A DNA stretch of 64,000 bases from positions 13,781 to 77,780 of the forward strand of contig JAWMQQ010000006.1 in NCBI GenBank assembly GCA_033283385.1, read 5' to 3'. Below, piece by piece: positions 29,341 through 38,563 of this stretch. Every line of letters begins with the position of its first letter. Within the stretch, counting starts at the first letter, position 1. Under the pieces are notes generated by a model that saw only the letters and a list, made by a program, of their open reading frames with translations, did not search any database and was not told where the DNA came from. The DNA comes from Mangrovimicrobium sp033283385. Lineage in GTDB: Bacteria; Pseudomonadota; Gammaproteobacteria; Pseudomonadales; Halieaceae. A program made the translations under genes and the position numbers.

Positions 29341-32300
29341 TCAGCTCACCTTTGCCCTGGGCGTGTCGTCCAGGTAGCGATCGATCATTGCCTGCATGCC
29401 CTCGGCGCTGTTGGAGCCCTTGGCCATGAAGGCGGTGGCGCCCACCCGGTCCGCTTCGGCGCGGTGCTTGTCGGCGTCGCGCGAGGACACCACCACACAC
29501 GGGATGTGGGCCCAGTCCGGCGCGCGGCGCAGGTTGGCGATAAAGTCGAAGCCGTTCATCTTCGGCATCTCCAGGTCGGAGAAGATGAAGTCCGGGATGC
29601 GCGCGGCCTGAGACAGGTAGTCCAGCGCATCTTCGCCGTCCACCGCGGTCACCACGGTGTGGCCGATGCTGCCAAGGCGCTTCTCGTAGGTGCGGCGCAT
29701 CATCACCGAGTCGTCGACACAGAGGATGAGCAGGCCTTCGTCCTTCTCTTCCCGTGCCTGGTCGGCCATCTTATCGGAGTAGTCGACCTGGGCGATGAAT
29801 TCGTTCAGGTCCAGTGCCAGTACCGGGCGACCGTCGGATTTCACCGCGCCGCCGGCGATGCCGGGTACACCTGTGTACTGCGCGCCGAGGCTGCGGATCA
29901 CCATGTCCTCCGCGGTGTCCAGGCCGTCGGCGAAGAAGGCCACGCGGCGGCGGTCGAGCTGGGCGTACAGTACCGGGACGAAGTCGGGCATGCCTTCCAC
30001 TGCCGGGACCGGCAGGGTGCCGCGCACCGCGCCGAGGTAGCGCACCTCGTACTCCTGGTCGCGGAAGGTGATGCGGCCCTCGGGAGTGCTGATCGCCTGG
30101 GCGACCTTGTCGCGGCGGTGGTACTCGGAGCCGCGCAGCGAGGTCAGCGGAATCGCGATCTGTTCCTCACCGACGGTGGCCAGCAGCGCTTCGTTGACCA
30201 TGATGCTGGCCGGTACGCGAATCTCGAACTGGGTGAAGAAGCCCACCTTCGAGGAGATGTCGACGGTGCCGCCGGACTGGGTGATGGACTGGTAGACCAC
30301 GTCCATGCCCACGCCGCGGCCGGAGACGTCGGTGACTTCCTCGGCGGTGGAGAAGCCGGAGTGGAATATCAGGCGCAGCGCCTCGTCGTCCGAGATGTCC
30401 TCGTTGGCCTTGAGCATGCCCAGTTCGCGCGCCTTGTTGCGCAGCACGTCCGGGTTGATGCCGTTGCCGTCGTCCAGCAGGCGGATGATGAATTCCGAAC
30501 CGCGGCGGGTAATCGCCAGCTGGATGCGCCCGGTCTCGGTCTTGCCCTGGCCGCTGCGGGCCTCGGGGGAGTCGATACCGTGGTCTATGGAGTTGCGCAG
30601 CATGTGTTCCAGCGCGGTGCGAATCTGCTCGAATACCGAGACGTCCAGGCCGCCCTCACCACAGCTGAAGTCGAACTCCACCTGCTTGCCCAGTTTGCGG
30701 CTGGTCTGGTGAACCAGCCGGCGGAAGCCCGGGCCCAGTTTGGAGAAGCTCACCAGGCGCATCTGGCGCAGGTCGCTCTGGCTGGACTGCAGCAGACGGC
30801 TGCTGCTGGTGACTTCGCGGATGGCGGTGTCGATCTGGATGCCCATCTCACGGGACTCTTCCTGCAGGTCGTAAGCGGCCTCGCGCAGGATGGCCGCCAT
30901 GGCCTGTTTCTCGGTGATGCGGTCCATTTCCAGCGGGTCGAACTGCTGGTCGTCGGTCATGATCTCGGTCTTGGCCTGGATCTCGGTATCCAGCTGCAGA
31001 GAGAGCTGGTCCACCAGGGCCTGGATGCGGCGGGCCAGGGAGTAGATCTCGGTGCGGTCCTGTGAGGCGCGGTCCAGCGCCTGGCGGGAGCGCACGTTGC
31101 TCATGCTGATTTCCAGGCCCATGTCGAGCAGGTGGTCGACCTTGTGGGTCTCGACCCGCAGGGTGGACAGGCGCGCCTCGGCGGCCTCGTCCAGGGTCGG
31201 CATGGCGGACATGAACTCGCCGTCGGGCAGGGCTAGGTCTTCGGTCGGCTCTTCGACCTCCTCCAGCATGGCCTGCTCGTCGTAGTCCAGGCGGTTGCGA
31301 CGCACGAACTGGGCGGCCTCGTTGAACTCGGCGACGATGGTATCGATGCTCTGCTGCAGTTTCTTCGCAGTGAGCGACTCGTCGAACTCGAGGTCCGCGA
31401 TGCGGCTCTCGAAGTCGTGGACCAGCGCGCCGAAGCTGCGCAGGCCCACCGAGTTGGCGGCGCCCTTGACCGTGTGCAGGGTGTTCTTGAGATCGCGCAG
31501 CGCGTCACTGTCACCCTCGGCCAGCGCCGCACTGGCGGCGTCCGTGGATTCGGTGTACTCGTCCATGGTCTCGATGAACAGGTCCAGCAATTCTTCGTCG
31601 ATGTCCTCGACCGTGAAGTCGTCGGCATTGACTTCCGGTTCGCGGAAGGCGACGACGTTGTCGGGAATCTCGGTCGCCTCGTCGGCCGCCAGTTCGGGAA
31701 GCTCGACCTCGGGGAGGTCCAGCGCAGTGTGCAGCAGCCGTACCGCGCAGTTGTGCAGGTGCTCCATCGCCGGATTCTCGCGAATCTGGCCGAGGTAGGA
31801 CTCCAGCGCGCCGAAGGCGGTTTCGGACAGCGTGACGCGGCTGTGGTCGCCGTCGGCGTCCTGCAGCAGGCCGTAAATGGCGCCACTGCCCAGGTGTTGC
31901 ATGCCGGTCAGCTCGAAGAAGCAGCCGACGTTGTCGGTGTTGAGCTCCAGCAGCCCGGCGTCGCGCAGTTCCAGCATGCCGGGTACGGCGGCCGCCAGCA
32001 GCTGCTCCGCCTGCTCGCGTTCCTCGCGGTTGGCCGCGGGGTCCAGGGCATCCAGCCGGGCGGCGATGGCGCCCAGCAATTGTCCGGTGTCGCCGGCCTG
32101 CCACAGTGCTTCGGAGTAGAAAACCTCTTCCACGATCTCGATGACTTCGGGTTCGGCTTCGGCAGCGACTTCTTCGCTGGTGTCGAAGCCGGTCCCCTCT
32201 TCCGCGTCGGTGGACTCGGTGATGACCCACTCGTCGCCGGCGTTCGCCTCGACGGTCTGTTCGATTGAGGCCTCGACAGGTTCCTCGACGAACGCTGCGA

Positions 32301-35094
32301 CCGCCTCTTCCGTTGTCTCTTCCACAGTCTCGTGCAGTACGATCTCGGCGACCGGCTCGCTGGATTCCGTGGCTGCCGGCGAACTGTCGTCGCTGGCAAC
32401 TGCGGCCTCTTCGAACGCGGGTGCGGCTTCCTCGAATACCGGCAGCGCCACGTCCAGGGTCATGTCATCGCTGAAGCGTTTCTCCTCGAAGCTCGCGGCG
32501 ATGCTGCTGGGAATGGTGAAGTCCTCGAGCTGCAGCGGCACGCGCTGGCCAATCAGGCCGGCGATGTAGGGCAGTCGCTCGGACACTGCGGTGACGAATT
32601 CCGCGATTTCCAAACTGCCCTGGATGTAGTTGTCGCGCAGTGCGTTGAATACGCGCTCCAGGTCGTACATGAATTCGCCGAAGGCGGCGAGATCGATGGT
32701 GCGCGCGCTGCCCTTGAGGGTGTGGAACACCACGCGGATGGCCTTGATGTTGTCGGGATCCTGGGGGGCATCGTGGAGGCGAGCGCAGGCCTCGCCCAGG
32801 TTGTTCAGGTATTCGCCGAACTCCTCGACAAAGCACTCCAGCAGCTCGCGGTCGATCTCGGAGTCCGGACCTTCCGGCAGCGGTTCGGCGGGGCGGACGA
32901 TGTCCATGCCCTGCCAGGCGGTGAGGGCCTCGCGCCAGGGCAGGGTGCCCTCGCGGGTGCCGACTGCGACCGGGGCAGCGGTGCTGCCCGCTTCGATTCC
33001 CGGTGCGCTGACCGCTGCGGGCGCGTCGATGGCTTCAGGTGCCGCCATCCCGCCCTGCGCAACGGTGTCGCTGTTGTCGACGGAAACGCCGGCGGGTTCA
33101 AAGCCTTCCTCGACGATGGTGAATGCGTCGAGTTCTTCCTCGATTTCCAGTACCGGAGGCGCGTCGTAGGCCGATTCCTCCTGCACCCGGCGCTCGCCGG
33201 ATTTCTCGGCGAAATCGAGAACGTTGCCGTCCGGGCGGTTGCGGTTGGCGCGCTGGGCGAGGTAGGTCGCCAGGCGCGCGGAGCGCACTTCGGCGCGCTG
33301 CAGGTGCTGCTGCGGGTTGCTCCAGGGATCGGCGCTGCGGCACTCGAGGTACTGCTCCAGCGCGGCCACCACCTCGGTGAAGCACTGGATGGACTCGTCC
33401 TGGGGCAGGCCGCCAAGGGCCATGGAACCGTTGATAAAGCCCGAGCACTTGCGCAGTACGTCGCGCTCGCGTTCCTTGTCTTCCATCATGCCGAGCACGG
33501 AAATCACCTGCTCCAGGTGAGAGGCGGCTTCGGCGATATAGTTGCCGTCGCTGAGCTTGGCGAGCAGGCCCTGGGCGATGGCGAAAACGGTGTCGGCCTC
33601 CGGGTAGCCGGTTTCCTCCCACTCGTACATCGCCTCCAGCAGTTCCGGTTCGGCGATGAGGCGGGCGGCGCGGTAAACCGGGCGCAGCCCGGCGACGCCG
33701 GCCGGCAGCTGGTCGGTGCCGGCTTCGAGCATTTTTTGCAGGCCCTGGCGGGCGAATTCGCGGTTGATGCCGCCTTTCATCTGCTGCAGGCAGTGGGTAA
33801 CCTGGTCGGAGATGGCGCCCTCGAGGTCAAGGGTGGCTGCGTTGCCCACGGCGCTCAGGCCGTGCTTGAGCTTGAATTCAATCTCGTCGCGGATTGCGCT
33901 CAGGGCGCCGCCGAAGTCCACCAGGTCGGCGGGCGGTGTCGGCTTGCTGCGCTGGGCGAAGGCCGCGAGCGTCTTGTATTGCAGGTTGACGTTGGAGGCC
34001 AGTTCGCCGAGGCCGATCACGTGCAGTTGCATGCCGACCTGCAGCAGGCTGGGGACGATTTTCTCCACCAGCTTTTCATTCTCCGCGAAAATCTGCTCGT
34101 TCGGCGCACCGAGGAAAGCCATGATTTCGCGCAGCTGGTCCAGGGTCTGGCGCAGCGCGTCCAGCAGGTCATCCTCCTGGATCATGCGGCCTTCCTTGAC
34201 CTGGATGTAATTGTTCACATCGTCGATATCGAAAGCGTCGAGGAAGGACTGCGCCGCCTCACTGCGCTGCTCGGGCTTGCCGATGTGGTAGAGCATGTGC
34301 TTGATCTGGGAGACGGGGTCGGCGTTGTACAGTGCCAGCACGCCCTTCTCGCCGAGTTCGGCGAAAAACTTGCCGAAGAAGTCGAACACGCCGGCGATGG
34401 CTTCGTCGGCGGCCAGGCCGCGCTCCAGCATGGTGTCCATGAGCAGCGCGAAGCCGCGGCAGGCCGGCTCCATGCGGGTGCCGGCAAACAGCTCCCGCGC
34501 CCGCTGGGCGAGGCTGCGCAGTTGCATCTGTCCCGCGCGGCTGCCGCGCAGGGCTGCGGTGCCGTGGGTTTTCCAGGCGGCGATAGCCTCGGCGGCGAAA
34601 CTTTGCACTGCGCCGTCTTCGGGCAGCGGTACGTTGGTGGAAACCCCCGCGCCCTGTGCGAGCGGCGGGTCGAAGAACAGCGATTCCGGCAGCGCCGTGC
34701 GGCCGCTGGCCTGGCGCAGGTCGTTGACTATCCTCGCAATCGTGGCCGGCGTGACATCGCGCTTGGCGCGAACACTGGCCAGGTAGGCCGGCAGCGCCTC
34801 GATGGCGGCTACCAGCTCGGTCATTGCCTGCTTGCGCGAATCCCCGCTGATGCTGCCATCGTGCAGCATGTGGAGCACCTTCTCGACCTCCTCGGAGAGC
34901 ATGGCCGCGGGCTCCAGGGTGCACAGGCGCAGCGCGCCCGTTGCGGAGTGGATGTAGCGCTCGGCGTCCTGCAGGTGCCGGGGTTCGGAAGTCTCGCGCT
35001 GGTAGTGGTGGAGGCTGCGACGCGCCGCCTCCACTTCTCCGCGCAGGTTCTTCTCTACCCAGCCCAGGGCAACAAAGTCAACGAATTGAGTCAT
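29341..35094 (-). CDS. chpA: ChpA-type hybrid histidine kinase of type IV pilus chemosensory system
   Basis: A 1917-residue CheA-like kinase. Two canonical Hpt domains are visible: VVFHTLKGSARTI near residue 790 and TLHTVKGAANSVG near 1210. The long N-terminal region contains more degenerate Hpt-like helices. Then come the dimerisation and HATPase domains (ALEHMLRNSIDHGIDSPEA near 1498, DDGNGINPD, GRGVGMDVV), a CheW-like domain and a C-terminal receiver (LCVDDSVMMRRTYEKRLG, FIFSDLEMPKMNGFDFI). It is shorter than P. aeruginosa ChpA (about 2470 residues) and has fewer clear Hpt modules. It controls twitching and cAMP signalling in relatives. Confidence 0.93.
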   Translation of the reverse strand: MTQFVDFVALGWVEKNLRGEVEAARRSLHHYQRETSEPRHLQDAERYIHSATGALRLCTLEPAAMLSEEVEKVLHMLHDGSISGDSRKQAMTELVAAIEALPAYLASVRAKRDVTPATIARIVNDLRQASGRTALPESLFFDPPLAQGAGVSTNVPLPEDGAVQSFAAEAIAAWKTHGTAALRGSRAGQMQLRSLAQRARELFAGTRMEPACRGFALLMDTMLERGLAADEAIAGVFDFFGKFFAELGEKGVLALYNADPVSQIKHMLYHIGKPEQRSEAAQSFLDAFDIDDVNNYIQVKEGRMIQEDDLLDALRQTLDQLREIMAFLGAPNEQIFAENEKLVEKIVPSLLQVGMQLHVIGLGELASNVNLQYKTLAAFAQRSKPTPPADLVDFGGALSAIRDEIEFKLKHGLSAVGNAATLDLEGAISDQVTHCLQQMKGGINREFARQGLQKMLEAGTDQLPAGVAGLRPVYRAARLIAEPELLEAMYEWEETGYPEADTVFAIAQGLLAKLSDGNYIAEAASHLEQVISVLGMMEDKERERDVLRKCSGFINGSMALGGLPQDESIQCFTEVVAALEQYLECRSADPWSNPQQHLQRAEVRSARLATYLAQRANRNRPDGNVLDFAEKSGERRVQEESAYDAPPVLEIEEELDAFTIVEEGFEPAGVSVDNSDTVAQGGMAAPEAIDAPAAVSAPGIEAGSTAAPVAVGTREGTLPWREALTAWQGMDIVRPAEPLPEGPDSEIDRELLECFVEEFGEYLNNLGEACARLHDAPQDPDNIKAIRVVFHTLKGSARTIDLAAFGEFMYDLERVFNALRDNYIQGSLEIAEFVTAVSERLPYIAGLIGQRVPLQLEDFTIPSSIAASFEEKRFSDDMTLDVALPVFEEAAPAFEEAAVASDDSSPAATESSEPVAEIVLHETVEETTEEAVAAFVEEPVEASIEQTVEANAGDEWVITESTDAEEGTGFDTSEEVAAEAEPEVIEIVEEVFYSEALWQAGDTGQLLGAIAARLDALDPAANREEREQAEQLLAAAVPGMLELRDAGLLELNTDNVGCFFELTGMQHLGSGAIYGLLQDADGDHSRVTLSETAFGALESYLGQIRENPAMEHLHNCAVRLLHTALDLPEVELPELAADEATEIPDNVVAFREPEVNADDFTVEDIDEELLDLFIETMDEYTESTDAASAALAEGDSDALRDLKNTLHTVKGAANSVGLRSFGALVHDFESRIADLEFDESLTAKKLQQSIDTIVAEFNEAAQFVRRNRLDYDEQAMLEEVEEPTEDLALPDGEFMSAMPTLDEAAEARLSTLRVETHKVDHLLDMGLEISMSNVRSRQALDRASQDRTEIYSLARRIQALVDQLSLQLDTEIQAKTEIMTDDQQFDPLEMDRITEKQAMAAILREAAYDLQEESREMGIQIDTAIREVTSSSRLLQSSQSDLRQMRLVSFSKLGPGFRRLVHQTSRKLGKQVEFDFSCGEGGLDVSVFEQIRTALEHMLRNSIDHGIDSPEARSGQGKTETGRIQLAITRRGSEFIIRLLDDGNGINPDVLRNKARELGMLKANEDISDDEALRLIFHSGFSTAEEVTDVSGRGVGMDVVYQSITQSGGTVDISSKVGFFTQFEIRVPASIMVNEALLATVGEEQIAIPLTSLRGSEYHRRDKVAQAISTPEGRITFRDQEYEVRYLGAVRGTLPVPAVEGMPDFVPVLYAQLDRRRVAFFADGLDTAEDMVIRSLGAQYTGVPGIAGGAVKSDGRPVLALDLNEFIAQVDYSDKMADQAREEKDEGLLILCVDDSVMMRRTYEKRLGSIGHTVVTAVDGEDALDYLSQAARIPDFIFSDLEMPKMNGFDFIANLRRAPDWAHIPCVVVSSRDADKHRAEADRVGATAFMAKGSNSAEGMQAMIDRYLDDTPRAKVS

Positions 35095-35153
35095 GGCTAT
35101 TATCCAGTAGCGTTGATCTGACAGCGTTTGCCGGTAGTCCCGTCAGGCGAGCG

Positions 35154-37313
35154 TTAGCTCGCCTTCTGGGTCAGGCCCCCGGGAAACCCGGCCGGGGCAG
35201 ATTCCTCTTCTTTCTCACTCTTGTTGGCCTCGGCGACCTCGTCACCGGCCGGAGCGACACGCGAGGTGCGCGGAGCGGCCTTGAGATCGGTGGCATCTTC
35301 AGAGAGCTTGAAGCGCTGGGTATCCTCGCGCAGGCGGTCGAACAGCATCCGCAGGTCGTTGGTAGCCGATTCCATGCGGTCCGCAGCGCGCTGGGTTTGC
35401 AGCGTTTTGCTCAGGATGTCGCTTACGGACTCGGTCACGTGCGCAGAGGACTTGCTCGAGGTCTGGATCTGCTCGCGCATGTCGGCCATGTAGTTCCGCG
35501 CGTTCTCGGACTGCGACAGAATGTGGCTGAAACGCTCGCGTACGTCGGCGGCGATACCGGACAGCTTGACCAGCGACTGGGTGGCGCCTTCCATGTTGCG
35601 GTTTGATTCCGCCATACGGTTGGATACCGAGCGAATCGCGCGGTCCGCTTCCTGTACAATTTCGTTGGTCTGGTTAGCCAGTTTACCGGTCTCGTCGGCA
35701 ATACCCGCGAAACGCTGGCCGCCTTCACCGGAGTGGGAGGCCGCCTCGATCCGGGTGTTCATCGCCAGGGTTGAAATCGCGTTCGCAACCTCGCGGATAC
35801 GGAACAGCAGGTCGGCAACGATTTCGATGTCGTCACCCAGGCGCTTGGAGGTCTTGGCAACGGTTTGCTGTGATTCGCGAATCTCTTCAACCGACACCAT
35901 CAGGGTTTCAATGCCCACGTCACCTTCGCGTGCCGCCGATACCGCCTGGTTGGAGGCCTGCTCGGTGGTTTCCGCGAGTTCGGACATGTGGCTGTTGGTT
36001 TCACGCAGTTCCATAGAGGTGGATGCCGCGTCGGCCACGATGCCACCCACTTCCTCCAGGGATGCCTTCACCTCGGTTGCCGCCTTGGAGGATTCTTCCA
36101 CCGCCGCGCGAACCTGTTCAGATGAACTGTTTACTGACTTGACCACCGACCGCATCCAGTCGAGCAGCTGGTTGACCGCGATGGCAATCGGCGCGGTGAT
36201 ACCCTTGGTCGCGGTCAGGTCGCGGGAGAGGTTACCCTCGGCCAGCGGCTGGATCTCGCGTACCTTCTGCTGTACCTCGGATTCCATCGCCTGCGCCTGC
36301 TCCTGGGCCTGGCGCTCCTGGGCGCGCGAGCCGTTGAAGCGGACACCGATGGTGCCGAGGAAGACCAGGGCCAGCAGGCCCAACAGGCTGGCGGTCATCG
36401 GCGAGAAGGTGCGCTCGTCGGCCAGCTGGTCGACGTGGACCATGGCGTTGCCGGTCGCGACGCTCAGGGTAGAGGCCGTGTCGGCGATCGAGTTGGAAGC
36501 CTGTGCGGCGCGGATAATCTCCTGGTGAGCGTCATAAATGTCGTTCACCGACCCGCTTACCTGGGCGTACAGGCCTTCGGCCAGGTCCAGGGTTTCCAGG
36601 GCAGCGCTGCTGGCCAGCTTGTCGATGCCGCGGGCGCGGTCGCCGTTGCGCATGCCTTCCATGTTGCGTTGGAAGAGCAGGGCGTCCTGCTTGAATTCCT
36701 CGGCAGCCGCGGGTGCGTCCTTGCCGCCGGCGAGGATGCGGTCGATGTTCCGGCCGATCCGCTCAATCAGCCACAGCTGCTGCTGGGCTGCGAGCAGGGT
36801 TTCGCTGGAGACGTTGGCGCCGCCCAGAATGTCCACCATGTCGGCGAAGTAAGCCTGAATGGTTTTAATGTTGGCGTTCAGGTTGCGGGATACGTCGCGC
36901 ACGAAGAGGATGCGCTGCTTCGCCCCGAGGATCGCGTCGGCATCGCTGGCGACGGAATTCCACTGCTTCTCGATGGTGTTGACGTAAGGCACCATGGACT
37001 CGCCGGGAGCCGGTACCTCCTCGTTGCCGTCGCGCAGTACCGACAGCTCGACGGGGAACTCCTTGCGTGACTTGGCCAGTGCGGAGAAGGCCGCCTCGCT
37101 GCCGGAGAATGCCTCGCGGGATTCCAGGTTGATGTCCTGGGAGATCACGCGCATATCCGAAGCGGTGCTGCGGTATTCTTCGTCGTAACCGGAACTCAGT
37201 GACATCTGCCACATGTTCACGCCGAGAGCCGCCACGGCGGCTACCAGGCCCACTGCTGACAGCGTCAGTACAGAATCGACGCGTCCTCTTTGTTTTTTCA
37301 TGATGGAACTCAT
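35154..37313 (-). CDS. pilJ: PilJ-type methyl-accepting chemoreceptor
   Basis: A 719-residue MCP with a first membrane helix near residues 17-36, a periplasmic PilJ-type domain to about 300, a second helix (MTASLLGLLALVFLGTIGVRF) and a long cytoplasmic coiled coil. The kinase-contact tip is around RIEAASHSGEGGQRFAGIAD. PilJ senses pilin or surface contact and signals to ChpA in Pseudomonas. The tail is acidic and low-complexity (EANKSEKEEESAP). It sits between pilI and chpA; the pilK methyltransferase gene often found here is absent. Confidence 0.92.
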   Translation of the reverse strand: MSSIMKKQRGRVDSVLTLSAVGLVAAVAALGVNMWQMSLSSGYDEEYRSTASDMRVISQDINLESREAFSGSEAAFSALAKSRKEFPVELSVLRDGNEEVPAPGESMVPYVNTIEKQWNSVASDADAILGAKQRILFVRDVSRNLNANIKTIQAYFADMVDILGGANVSSETLLAAQQQLWLIERIGRNIDRILAGGKDAPAAAEEFKQDALLFQRNMEGMRNGDRARGIDKLASSAALETLDLAEGLYAQVSGSVNDIYDAHQEIIRAAQASNSIADTASTLSVATGNAMVHVDQLADERTFSPMTASLLGLLALVFLGTIGVRFNGSRAQERQAQEQAQAMESEVQQKVREIQPLAEGNLSRDLTATKGITAPIAIAVNQLLDWMRSVVKSVNSSSEQVRAAVEESSKAATEVKASLEEVGGIVADAASTSMELRETNSHMSELAETTEQASNQAVSAAREGDVGIETLMVSVEEIRESQQTVAKTSKRLGDDIEIVADLLFRIREVANAISTLAMNTRIEAASHSGEGGQRFAGIADETGKLANQTNEIVQEADRAIRSVSNRMAESNRNMEGATQSLVKLSGIAADVRERFSHILSQSENARNYMADMREQIQTSSKSSAHVTESVSDILSKTLQTQRAADRMESATNDLRMLFDRLREDTQRFKLSEDATDLKAAPRTSRVAPAGDEVAEANKSEKEEESAPAGFPGGLTQKAS

Positions 37314-37328
37314 GGTCTATCTCCTGCC

Positions 37329-37868
37329 CTAGCTGGAAGTGATGACGCCGGCATCGATGAAGTTGGCGTCTGTTAAAAGTCGGTTGGTGTCGAAGAGGGC
37401 GTAGTCGCCGTCCTCGGTGGTGAAGACGCCGCGGACAAACGCCTGCAGTTCCTTCGCCACTTTCTTATTACTGCGCAGTTCCTCGGTGGAGAGACGCACA
37501 CCGCCGAAACTTTCGTCTATGAGCAGCCCGGTATGGACACCGCGGCCGTTGATGATCAGCGCCTGGCGACCGTTGGATGTCCGGTTGCCGCCCGACAGGA
37601 AAGAGGTCAGGTCGGAAATGGAAACCACGCGTCCGCCGATGTTGGCGATTCCCCGTACCCAGGGCTTGACGCCGGGGAGGGGGATGGTTTCGGGCACGTC
37701 GACGATCCTGCGGGTTTCGTCCGCGCTGATCACACAACGTACGCCGAGGATGCTGACGGCGGCGCCGTGCCAGTCCTGGATCTTCTGCTGCAGCGCGGGC
37801 GGGGTTGCGGCCCGTTCCCTGACCATGTCGGTCATCTGCTGCAGGCATTCGAAAGCGTTCTGGTTCAT
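37329..37868 (-). CDS. pilI: PilI CheW-like adaptor
   Basis: A 179-residue CheW-fold protein (VSILGVRCVISADETRRIVDVPETIPLPGVKPWVRG covers the first part of the fold, then IANIGGRVVSISDLTSFL). It couples PilJ to ChpA. It starts at the base where the response regulator gene ends (ATGA-type overlap: 37868 is shared), so pilG-pilI are translationally coupled. Confidence 0.92.
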   Translation of the reverse strand: MNQNAFECLQQMTDMVRERAATPPALQQKIQDWHGAAVSILGVRCVISADETRRIVDVPETIPLPGVKPWVRGIANIGGRVVSISDLTSFLSGGNRTSNGRQALIINGRGVHTGLLIDESFGGVRLSTEELRSNKKVAKELQAFVRGVFTTEDGDYALFDTNRLLTDANFIDAGVITSS

Positions 37869-38272
37869 TAGACGGCCACCCTGATGGAGAGGAATTCCTG
37901 CAGGACCTGTTTCAACGCCGTCATGTCCAGGGGCTTTTCCAGGTAGGCGGAACAGCCGCGGTCCTTGGATTTGCCCATGGTAAAGACGTCGTCGTGGGAG
38001 CTGAGCATGACCACCGGGACGTCGGCGTATTCGCCGCGGCTGGCGCGGATCAGCGTCAGCGTCTTGAAGCCGTCCAGCGGTTCCATGGTGATGTCGAGCA
38101 GGATCAGGTCGGGCTTGACGTCATCCAGCTTGGTGACGGCGTCCCAACCATTCTCTGCCGTGGCAACCTCGCAGCCGCACTGCTCTAGCATCTTGGTTGC
38201 TTTCAGGCGAATGATCTTGTCGTCATCGACAAGAAGCACTCTTCGCTTTGAGCTGTTCTGATCTTGGTGCAT
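37868..38272 (-). CDS. pilG: PilG-like single-domain response regulator
   Basis: A 134-residue receiver domain: acidic pocket LLVDDDKIIR, phospho-acceptor Asp in LILLDITMEPLDGF, Thr/Ser switch in VVMLSSHDDVF and Lys in YLEKPLD. The SSHDDVFTMGKSKDRG stretch resembles PilG more than PilH. Pseudomonas has both PilG and PilH here, but only one regulator is present in this window. It is the first gene of the pil-chp unit; the 291 bp upstream, shared with the divergent tonB gene, should contain both promoters. Confidence 0.85.
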   Translation of the reverse strand: MHQDQNSSKRRVLLVDDDKIIRLKATKMLEQCGCEVATAENGWDAVTKLDDVKPDLILLDITMEPLDGFKTLTLIRASRGEYADVPVVMLSSHDDVFTMGKSKDRGCSAYLEKPLDMTALKQVLQEFLSIRVAV

Positions 38273-38563
38273 AGCTGTTATCTCTCCTGTCTCACCGAGG
38301 TGGACCGTCGGCCACTACGGCTCTAACGCGTTATCACAGGTCCAGAGTATTAGCGGGGTCTTGACACTTGAAAACTCCCAATTGTCGTTTTTGTGATCGA
38401 GTTCCGCACTTTGCAAGTTATCTGCAGTTCGCTGCAAAAAACTTGCGCAGCCCCCCAAAAACGCGACTTGTTTGGCATTTCGGAAGTTTTTTGCTTGAGG
38501 GAATTTACGCGCTATTGCACCTTAACAATTGAGTACGAATAACCAATAAAACGGGGCAAAACC
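38273..38563. promoter_or_regulatory. Divergent promoter region between pilG and tonB-like genes
   Basis: 291 bp that are much more AT-rich than their surroundings, with A/T runs (CGTTTTTGTGATCG, GCAAAAAACTTGCG, GGAAGTTTTTTGC). There is a TTGACA hexamer at 38362-38367 on the plus strand, but no good -10 box at 16-18 bp. I see no gene here. Confidence 0.5.

Noticed and set aside
32332..35121. A 929-codon open frame antisense to chpA (similar long antisense frames at 14718-17462, 57009-59765 and 1189-2772)
   Set aside because: The products are low-complexity, without known domains, and lie opposite strongly conserved genes; GC-rich codon bias keeps the opposite frames open.
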